Below, one piece after another: positions 14,254 to 21,800 of a stretch of 29,767 nt of DNA (position 1 is its first letter; every line of letters begins with the position of its first letter). Made by a program: the position numbers and the translations under genes. Under the pieces are notes generated by a model that was not told the origin of the DNA, did no database searches, and saw nothing but the letters and a program-made list of their open reading frames with translations. Location of the stretch: contig CAYZKD010000007.1 of assembly GCA_964479375.1 (NCBI GenBank), positions 1-29,767 on the forward strand, read 5' to 3'. This DNA comes from CAYXTC01 sp964479375 (GTDB lineage: Bacteria > Patescibacteriota > Minisyncoccia > Minisyncoccales > GWA2-38-27).

Positions 14254-15155
14254 TTTAAGGACAAGATCGCAAGCCCTGCGGCTATTATAATTATTGCTGA
14301 GATCTTCTCAAAAATATTCCTTTTTGAAAGTTTTTCTTTCCAAACCCAGGGAAACTTCCAAGAGAGCAGAACAGAGAAAAAAAATAGAAATGCGTACTGG
14401 ACTCCCATAAGGGCGCCTATTACGGGCAGAAAAACGGCGTTGGCTAAGTCCACGGCCCAGTTTTGGAGGACAAAAGCAGCAGCCCCCATTCCTTGAACGA
14501 AGAGAAAAACCAGCGTGGTTTTCTTGGTAAAGGTAAACTGTCCCTTAAAAATTTCTTTTTTAACTTCTTTTGAAAAAATAAAAAGGAGAGCCGCGATAAA
14601 GCTTCCTACTCTTATCCAAATAAACCCTGTCCAAAAGCCCAGAAACAAGTAGATATGTTTAGCCAGAATAAAATAAAGAGAGGCAAACAGAGCCGTAATC
14701 AAGGCAATTTTCAGAGAGGGAAAAGAAAATTTATTAGAAGGACTCTTTGTAATTAGAACACTTCCTAAAATTAAAATGAGAAAAGCCAGAAGGTTCCACC
14801 CCCCCAAAACAACCCCTTCTCCAAAAAAGATAAAGGCCAAGCCGAGAGTAAATAAAGGAAGAAAACCTCCAAAAGCAGGAACCACTGTTGAAACTTCAAA
14901 TCTTTCAAACCCCGAAAAAAGAGAAAAGGTAAATAAAACAAATATGGCCCCCGCTAAAAAGCAGAGAAGAAGATAAATTAGAGGAATGATGCTGAATTCT
15001 ACAAAAGGGATCAGGAGCAAAACAAGAATGCTTAAAATCCCTACATAAAAAGCATAGCTTTTGGGATTCGGAGGGCCCACTAAGAGGTATTTATCTCCCA
15101 GGGAAGCTAGAGAAAAAAGGAAATAAGCTAATATTATAACTAACAGCCACAGCAT
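14250..15155 (-). CDS. EamA/DMT-superfamily membrane transporter
   Basis: About 301 residues from the ATG at 15155 (a TTG at 15170 would give 306 and overlap the upstream gene). The product is almost wholly hydrophobic, with about ten membrane helices in two five-helix halves and a loop near the middle (KSPSNKFSFPSLK). EamA/DMT transporters move small metabolites such as amino acids, nucleotide sugars or lipid-linked sugars. In this setting, between two glycosyl-active enzymes, a sugar-lipid or sugar-nucleotide substrate is plausible but not shown. The stop TAA of the upstream gene and this ATG are separated by one base, and the stop overlaps the GH3 gene by 4 bases (ATGA). Confidence 0.85.
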   Translation of the reverse strand: MLWLLVIILAYFLFSLASLGDKYLLVGPPNPKSYAFYVGILSILVLLLIPFVEFSIIPLIYLLLCFLAGAIFVLFTFSLFSGFERFEVSTVVPAFGGFLPLFTLGLAFIFFGEGVVLGGWNLLAFLILILGSVLITKSPSNKFSFPSLKIALITALFASLYFILAKHIYLFLGFWTGFIWIRVGSFIAALLFIFSKEVKKEIFKGQFTFTKKTTLVFLFVQGMGAAAFVLQNWAVDLANAVFLPVIGALMGVQYAFLFFFSVLLSWKFPWVWKEKLSKRNIFEKISAIIIIAAGLAILSLK

Positions 15156-15156
15156 A

Positions 15157-16401
15157 TTACAAAGTTTCAAGTGTTAGTTCTTTAATTATCCTGTCCCTGC
15201 CCGAACTATCTAAGCCAAAAAACCCGTTAAGGGCGCACTCTGCCATCAAACCCTGGTCTAGGTACTCAAAGAGCCACTTATCACAAGAAAGGGGATTTTT
15301 CTGCAAGACAGCTGCTCCTTTTTTAAGAATCCATTGCTTATTTTTTTCTTCCTGGGATCCAATAGTGGGGGCCAGTATTAAGGGTAGGCCCAAAGCAGCG
15401 AAAAAACAGAGTTCGCTGGGTTTGGTCCACAAGATGTCAACTTCTCTCAACTTGTTGTTGAATTCTTGGAAATAATCCTCTATGTTCTCTGCAAAAACTA
15501 TTTCTACTCCTTTTTTAACTCCAATCCTCTCGGCATTTTTTAAAAAATATCTTTTTAAGCTCTTTCTTGTTCCTACAGAAAACGCAAGAGAAACCTCTCC
15601 TTTTTTGATCTTCTCGGACAGAGAATCCATAATCTTAAGCCCTATTTCTTTCTGAGCGCCAGCGCCGCCGATAGCGAACATTAAATTCAAGGACCCTTTA
15701 TCTCCCGTAAACTCTCCTATTTTCTCTCTAAGAACAGAGAGGTGCTCCTGTTTGGGGTTTAAATTAGCTACTCTTCTTTCAAAATCCTTTTCTCTTCTCT
15801 TTGTATTAACAGAAGGAAGAGGATGGCCGGTCGGGATTATGTTCTTCTCTTTAACTCCGTACATTTTTAGCCTCGCAGAAACCCTTTTTGTGGGAGAAAA
15901 ATACTTAATCCGGCTTTCTTCCCCGTCAAGAGGCGCCCAAGTCCTGGCAATATCTGCATCACACACCATACAGAAAATATCTCCTGGATAGTCAAAGTAC
16001 TCCGCCATAAAGGCGATGGTGGCAAAAGTTGTTACCAGGGGTCTTCCTTCTTCTAATCTTTTAATAAAATGTCTTCCCCATCCCCTTTTAATCAGTTTAT
16101 AGGTTTGTCTTAAAACAAAATTAGGTCTAGAGAGGTCTCTAGAAGGAGAAAATCTAGGAATTCTCTGAAAATAATCAAAAACAGCAAAGGCTGCCTCTCC
16201 CAGCAAAGGAAAAGATTTGAAGCGAGAAATAAACTCGTAAAATCTCCTTGACTTTGCCCAGAACCTCTTGTCTTTTTCTGGAATACCCGGATAATTATCA
16301 GCCCTGACGATCTTCCCGCCTACAGCAATCTCTTTTAAAGGATATGCTGCTCTCTGGTGGCCATAACCCATACTGGTTGCCACAAGCCATACTTTATACA
16401 T
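15157..16401 (-). CDS. GT-B fold glycosyltransferase (MurG/MGDG-synthase-like)
   Basis: 414 residues. The N-terminal half begins VWLVATSMGYGHQRAAYPL, as in MurG and MGDG/diglucosyl-diacylglycerol synthases where the GxGH loop lies at the acceptor site. The C-terminal half has FAIGGAGAQKE, an ENIEDY segment, and WTKPSELCFFAALGLPLILAP followed by GSQEEKN, the donor-binding region of GT28-like enzymes. A glycolipid synthase is the best guess; the exact sugar and acceptor are unknown. It is the first gene of the six-gene envelope operon. The ATG lies only about 2 bases from the predicted transcription start and there is no Shine-Dalgarno site, so the message is probably leaderless. Confidence 0.82.
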   Translation of the reverse strand: MYKVWLVATSMGYGHQRAAYPLKEIAVGGKIVRADNYPGIPEKDKRFWAKSRRFYEFISRFKSFPLLGEAAFAVFDYFQRIPRFSPSRDLSRPNFVLRQTYKLIKRGWGRHFIKRLEEGRPLVTTFATIAFMAEYFDYPGDIFCMVCDADIARTWAPLDGEESRIKYFSPTKRVSARLKMYGVKEKNIIPTGHPLPSVNTKRREKDFERRVANLNPKQEHLSVLREKIGEFTGDKGSLNLMFAIGGAGAQKEIGLKIMDSLSEKIKKGEVSLAFSVGTRKSLKRYFLKNAERIGVKKGVEIVFAENIEDYFQEFNNKLREVDILWTKPSELCFFAALGLPLILAPTIGSQEEKNKQWILKKGAAVLQKNPLSCDKWLFEYLDQGLMAECALNGFFGLDSSGRDRIIKELTLETL

Positions 16402-16409
16402 ATTTTTAC

Positions 16410-16436
16410 ATTATATCCCAAAAAAGCTGTCCGCAA
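16410..16436 (-). promoter_or_regulatory. Promoter of the envelope/glycan operon
   Basis: Consensus -10 TATAAT (16415-16410) on the minus strand, with a weak TTGCGG (16436-16431) at a 15 base spacing. The -10 ends 8 bases before the ATG at 16401, which predicts a leaderless mRNA. Confidence 0.6.
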
Positions 16437-16470
16437 AAGGGCTCGACATCTCTCTGAAGAAGAGTTATTG

Positions 16471-16476
16471 TATAAT
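16471..16476 (+). promoter_or_regulatory. -10 element for the small plus-strand gene
   Basis: TATAAT on the plus strand, about 33 bases before the ATG at 16509; no convincing -35 is seen. With the minus-strand promoter it makes 16402-16508 a divergent promoter region. Confidence 0.45.
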
Positions 16477-16508
16477 AAAGTACTTTTAAAAAAGAAAAGG
16501 GAGATGGG

Positions 16509-16715
16509 ATGGCTTATCCAACGGCAAAATGCGTGCATCAAATCGGCAACAGAGGGCCCAAGATTCCTCACAGAATCAGCCCCAAAACCTACAACTGCTC
16601 AAGATGTATTCCTGCCGAAGAAAACAAGCTCTGTCCCCGTTTTTCCCCTATAACTGTTTTTGTTTTTGAAGCGAAAGAGGCACCTCAAGAAGAGGTCTCT
16701 CGGAAAGCACCTTAA
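16509..16715 (+). CDS. Small Cys-containing protein, function unknown
   Basis: 68 residues, the only confident plus-strand gene apart from relics. The start is supported by AGGGAG 6-10 bases upstream and a TATAAT element. Cysteines at 8, 29, 32 and 42, with a CSRC pair, could bind a metal as a small zinc ribbon. The C-terminal half FSPITVFVFEAKEAPQEEV has normal codon use and looks like a real chain. A competing frame starting at 16503 gives a less protein-like product. The stop codon shares TTAA with the stop of comEC, so the two genes converge with a 4 base overlap. I know no family for it. Confidence 0.55.
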   Translation: MAYPTAKCVHQIGNRGPKIPHRISPKTYNCSRCIPAEENKLCPRFSPITVFVFEAKEAPQEEVSRKAP

Positions 16716-18139
16716 TTAGTGGGGGCTTGAGTCCATACTCGAGTCCCTTTTTTATATAAAAAGAAAATTAAAAAATAGAATAAGGGAATCCAAAGCCAAT
16801 GGAACTGGGGCAATGTTTTAAAGGCCCAGGGCTGCTTAGCCAAAAAATCCATAACCCCCACCAGATAACTTAATAGAACCTGGCAGGGAAAAGAAATAAA
16901 GAGGGCTAAAGAAAAAGACAAAAGAGAGGTTAAGGCAACTAAAAAAGCAAGAACCATCACAAAGGGCAAGATAGGCACAACCAAAACATTAGACAAGGGA
17001 GCTGTAAGAGAAACCCTTCCAAAATTGTAAATTAAAATAGGAAGAGTAAAAATCTGGGCAGACAGGGTCATGGCAAGTATTTCTTTAAAAGGAATCTTTT
17101 TAAGGATCCTTTCGATGGGGTTCTTAAAATAGATAATGCCGGTTGACGCCAAAAAAGAAAGCTGAAAACCCGCGTCGTAAAGAAGAAGTAAAGGATTAAA
17201 AGCCAATATCAGAAAGGCCACGAAAACAAGAAGACGGATACTAGAGCCTTTTCTGCCCAGCATCTTCCCGGCGTTGATAGAAAAGGCCATAAGTCCGGCC
17301 CTCACTCCGGAAACAGGGAAGCCCACTAAACCTAAAAACAAGAAAAGAATTAAGGCTGCGATCAGAACTGATTTCTTGAAAGAAAGGAAGTAAGAAAGGA
17401 GCGAAGTCAGTACACTAAACCAAATAATTATATGCATTCCCGAGATCGACGTGATGTGTCTCAGTCCTGTTTTGTTAAGGCCTTCTTTCAAAGAGTCCGG
17501 CATTCTGCTTTTGTCGCCCAAGATCATAGCCCCTACAATATAATTTTTGGGAGGGGAGAATACTTTCTCTATCCCCTTTCTCAATTCATCTTTAAAAGAA
17601 AGGATGTAAGAGTAGACCCTTTCTATTCCCTGAACGCCGCTCTTTTCCAAGAGAGCAATCTCTGGGTTATAACTTAAAGAAAAAATACCCTCTTTGGCCA
17701 AATACTTTCTGTAATTAAACTCCTCAAAAACAGGAGGTTTTTCTATTTCTCCTTTGACCCTTAAGAGATCTCCGTACTCGTATTTTGGGTAGAGAGAAGT
17801 AAAAACCAAAGTCCTGCCGAATTCCTCGCTTTCCAAAACAACCTTTAATCCTTTTTCTCTATTCTCGGGCTCTTTAACCACCCTTCCCTCAAAAGATACT
17901 TCCCCCGACGGCAGAAAAACCTGCCCTGCTTCGCTTTTATAAGAAGCAAACCACCCCATAAAAAATAATATAAAGCAGAGCCCTAAAATCACTATTTTTT
18001 TCTCTTTCCAAAAAACAGAAACCAGGGCCAGACCTAAAATCAAAAATGCCGCACCTAAGAAAAGCGGGAATTTGAAGAAAGAGAAGACGCCCAAAATAAA
18101 AGCGAGGCAGATATATAGAAAAGATTTTGAGCTAGTCAC
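16712..18139 (-). CDS. comEC: ComEC/Rec2 DNA-uptake channel, without nuclease domain
   Basis: About 475 residues from the GTG at 18139, which overlaps the nrdG stop by 8 bases; a TTG at 18157 is an alternative. An N-terminal membrane pair with an OB-like DUF4131 region (about 60-150) is followed by the competence domain: ILGDKSRMPDSLKEGLNKTGLRHITSISGMHI and then about eight membrane helices containing FPVSGVRAGLMA and DAGFQLSFLAS. The protein ends after the membrane domain. The C-terminal metallo-beta-lactamase domain of full-length ComEC (usually 700-800 residues in total) is absent. ComEC carries single-stranded DNA across the inner membrane during natural transformation. Its tail position after nrdD-nrdG links DNA uptake and dNTP supply by co-transcription, whether or not that is functional. 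Confidence 0.92.
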   Translation of the reverse strand: MTSSKSFLYICLAFILGVFSFFKFPLFLGAAFLILGLALVSVFWKEKKIVILGLCFILFFMGWFASYKSEAGQVFLPSGEVSFEGRVVKEPENREKGLKVVLESEEFGRTLVFTSLYPKYEYGDLLRVKGEIEKPPVFEEFNYRKYLAKEGIFSLSYNPEIALLEKSGVQGIERVYSYILSFKDELRKGIEKVFSPPKNYIVGAMILGDKSRMPDSLKEGLNKTGLRHITSISGMHIIIWFSVLTSLLSYFLSFKKSVLIAALILFLFLGLVGFPVSGVRAGLMAFSINAGKMLGRKGSSIRLLVFVAFLILAFNPLLLLYDAGFQLSFLASTGIIYFKNPIERILKKIPFKEILAMTLSAQIFTLPILIYNFGRVSLTAPLSNVLVVPILPFVMVLAFLVALTSLLSFSLALFISFPCQVLLSYLVGVMDFLAKQPWAFKTLPQFHWLWIPLFYFLIFFLYKKGTRVWTQAPTN

Positions 18140-18827
18140 GAAGTTGGCAGGTCTCAAATAGGGGCCGGATGGATTCTAAAATTTCTTTTAAATATTTATC
18201 GGGATGGGGCTTGCGCCTTGCAAAACTGGGGTCTATTGTCTTCTCCGCTCTAAAGTTTTGGAGATAATATTTCTTCGCTCCTTTTATCCAATTAGCAACT
18301 TTTAAGACATCTTTTTTCTCCAGCATCCCCGGCACAACGGTGGTTCTGAATTCATAATCAACCTCTCCTTGTTTTATTAAAAGAGAAATGCTTTGGTCAA
18401 TTCTCTCAGGATCTATTTTCAAGACCTCTTTATACCTTTGCCTGGGCAACTTCACGTCCATGGCCACATAATCGATAACCCCTTTTTCTATCAAATCTTT
18501 TACAACCTCGGGATTTGTGCCATTGGTATCCAATTTTACAGAAAAACCCATTTTCTTGATCTTCTCCAAGAATCGAGGCAGATCTTTATTAATGGTTGGC
18601 TCTCCCCCGCAAATTACCACCCCCTCTAAAAGGCCTTTTCTTTTTTCCAGAAAAGAAAAAATATCCTGCTCCGCCATCTGGGGCTGTTTTCTAATCTTCT
18701 CTGGAACCACCAGTTCTGAAGAATAACACCAAGGACACCTGAGATTGCATCCTGCCAGAAAAACGGTGGCTGCAATTTTGCCAGGATAGTCGATAAGGGT
18801 GCTTTTTTGAATGCCTCCTATAATCAT
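18132..18827 (-). CDS. nrdG: Anaerobic ribonucleotide reductase activating protein (radical SAM)
   Basis: 231 residues. The radical SAM cluster motif is CNLRCPWC (Cys27, 31 and 34), followed by the SAM-binding VVICGGEPT. Near the end FRAEKTIDPSFARRKPHP is typical of the longer NrdG/pyruvate-formate-lyase-activase-like subgroup. The enzyme uses a 4Fe-4S cluster and SAM to place the glycyl radical on NrdD, whose gene lies directly upstream with a 65 base gap. No clear ribosome site precedes the ATG. The overlap with comEC supports a shared transcript. Confidence 0.94.
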   Translation of the reverse strand: MIIGGIQKSTLIDYPGKIAATVFLAGCNLRCPWCYSSELVVPEKIRKQPQMAEQDIFSFLEKRKGLLEGVVICGGEPTINKDLPRFLEKIKKMGFSVKLDTNGTNPEVVKDLIEKGVIDYVAMDVKLPRQRYKEVLKIDPERIDQSISLLIKQGEVDYEFRTTVVPGMLEKKDVLKVANWIKGAKKYYLQNFRAEKTIDPSFARRKPHPDKYLKEILESIRPLFETCQLRD

Positions 18828-18892
18828 AAAGGGGAAATAGCTCTAAACCCCCCCACGGATGACGGAAATAAATAACATACCGCCTCCCTAGA

Positions 18893-21800
18893 TTAGGTTA
18901 AGGTTTTTTGTCCTTTACTGCCCTTCTTTTCCCCGGGCGACTGCTCTGTTTTAAATTCTTTTCTCTCTTCAAATTCTTTTCTCTTCCCGTAATTCCACTG
19001 GCTAACAGGACGGATATAGCCCACTACCCTGGAATAAACCTCGCAGGGCTGCTTTATGGTGCATTTAGGACAATGGAAATGCTCTCCGGACAAATACCCA
19101 TGTACAGGACAGATAGAGAAAGTCGGGGTAAGGGTAAAGTAAGGCAAATGAAAGTTCTCTGCTATCTTTTTCACCAGGGCTTTTGCCATTGATGGATCGT
19201 TTATTTTCTCTCCTAAGAAACCGTGGAGAACGGTATTGTGGATAAAAACTAAGGTGTCGCCGCCAGCCGCATAATTATGATTTTTCTCAGTCATTAAATC
19301 ATAAAAATAATCATCCTTAACTTTCGCCTTGGAGACCTCCTTAACTCTTACTACTGGAAGATGGCGCTTCCTCCTGGAAGATATCTCTTTTTTAATTTTC
19401 GAATAAGACCCAGTGACTTCCAGTCGGTCCTTTATTTTTTTCAATTGATAACAAGGAACTCTTAGTCTATATATATCAACCTCATTTTTTCTCCTGACTT
19501 TCTTTTTTGTCTTACTAACCATTATCCCTGCCAGAGAGCACATTTCCAAAACGTCATCTGCTAGTCGCGAAGAAACGGTATAATATTCAAGGTCCCCTTG
19601 TTTTTTATCAATATGCCCGTCACTGTCTATCAGACCAGAAAGCAAAGAATAAACATTGTCCTTGCTCAACTCTTCTTTTACTTTACCGGGAATAAAGATG
19701 TTATAAACTTTTTTGTCCGCCTTAAACCCATAATTTAAGAAAAACTCCCAGACATCTCTTTTAGACACACCGAGTTCTCTCAAGGGTTCGCTGCGCGTAT
19801 CGTTCTTTATAACCTTACAGACGGCACCAAAATGCTTTGAAATAATTCTCCTTGCTTTCTCAAGAGCCTCCTTGTTCTCGCTGTGAAACCTAACCTTGTA
19901 TTTCGTCAAACTGTTTCCCCCCCGATTATCAATGAATTTAGAAATATGTCCGTCGCCGATAAAAAATCCCACCAGCCACATTAAATCACCGCTTAGGCCG
20001 GTTTCTTTTTTAGGATAAACATTATCCTCGTTTTGAAGTATATAGTCGCCCTCTTTAAGTTCATCTGCTCTTTTCTCCACCACCTTATATTTAGGAAAAT
20101 TCTTGTATTTTTCTCTACATTCTGGATTAAATCTTATGTGGGTAGCAAAAGCATTGATATTTTTTACTTTTTCTTTACAAATAGGGCAAGCGGGGTTGGG
20201 TCTAAATCTTTCTAGAACAAAAAATGGATGCCAGTCGGAGGTCACGATATTAAGCCCCCTCTCCCCCTTTATCCTAATCTTATCTTCTTTTTTCACATCA
20301 ATCTCAACCGCTTTTACGATTTTGTCCCACTCGCTGCGCCTTTTTTCGGAGTTATAACTCAGGGCCCTAATCGGTCTTAATTTTTTAAAATCCTTAACAA
20401 TAGACTCAATGGGAATTAGTCCTTTGTCGGTTAAGACCCTATTTCCTCTTTCTATACAGCCCCCTGTGTACTCACACTGGATCTCATCCTGTAGTTTCAG
20501 CGCCTCGAAAAGATCGTCTGTATATCCTACGGGCAATTGAGAAGAATTAGTATAATAGGGTTCCTCATTGGTTCCGGCTGTAATAATGTCTGGATATTTT
20601 TCCTTGTCAATCTTTGCCTGCCTATAGCTTGTTCCTTCTGCCGGAGTAGCCTCAAGGTTGTAAAGATTGCCTGTTTCTTTCTGAAAGTCAACCAATTCGT
20701 CTCTCATAAATCCCATAACCTCCAGAGCAAACTTTCTGCCTTTGGTAGTAGTCATGTCTTCTCCTAAAAAGTTCTGTAGGGCTTCGTTCATGCCCATAAG
20801 CCCGATAGTTGAAAAGTGATTGCCAAAGTAAGAGCCTCTCATCTTTTTCACGGCAGCCAGATAATGTCTAGAGTAAGGATAAAGCCCCTTTTCTATAAAG
20901 TCGTCTAGGGTTTTTCTTTTTATCTCCAAACTTTCTTTGGCTAAAATCATCAAATTTTTTAATCTCTGAAAAAACTCTTTTTGGGTTTTGGAAAGGTACC
21001 CTATCCTAGGCAGATTGATGGTAACCACGCCCACAGATCCAGTAAGAGGATTAGACCCGAAAAGGCCTCCCCCTCTCATTATCAATTCTTTATTGTTCAA
21101 CCTCAACCGGCAGCACATACTGCGCGCATCCTCCGGATTCATATCAGAGTTAACAAAGTTGGAAAAATAATTTACCCCATACTTGGCCGTAGCCTCCCAC
21201 ATAGATTCAAGAGCCGGGTTGTCCCAGTCAAAATCCTTTGTGATAGATACCGTAGGAATAGGGAAGGTGTTATGAACTAGAATCTGATCGGCAACAAAAT
21301 TCTCGCTTTCGGTAGAAAAATCATAGACCATTCCGTTAGAAGAAGAAACTTGCTTAATTTTTTTAACTTTTAAGAAAGAGAGTTCTCTAATTTCCTCAAA
21401 AACAGGGGGGATTTTAATCTTCAGTTTTTTGGCATATTTTATTATTTTCTCTGCTTTTTCTGGAGAAGCAGAGGATTGACGGGAAACTCCAAATTTCTGA
21501 AAAATTCTATTCTTTGAATTTTTATATTTCCGTCCAAGAGAATCATAAAAATAATGCTCTTTTTTTAAAACTTCCTCAATTATACCCTCCAATCCGCTTT
21601 CTTTAATAGGAATTTTAGAAATAGAATGGGAGTCTTTTGCTTCTAACTTTTGATTCTGCCAAATACTTACCCTCCATCTTTTCCTTCCTTTCCAGGTATA
21701 CTCCTCTAAAGTATGAAAAACATTCAACTGCTTCAAAAGAGTCGAAACCCCATAAATTAATTCTCTGGAAATAGAAGTAGCTATAATATCTTTTGTTATC

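Noticed and set aside
18139..18157. TTG at 18157 as the comEC start
   Set aside because: Possible, but GTG at 18139 overlaps the nrdG stop in the usual coupled way and still precedes the first membrane helix.
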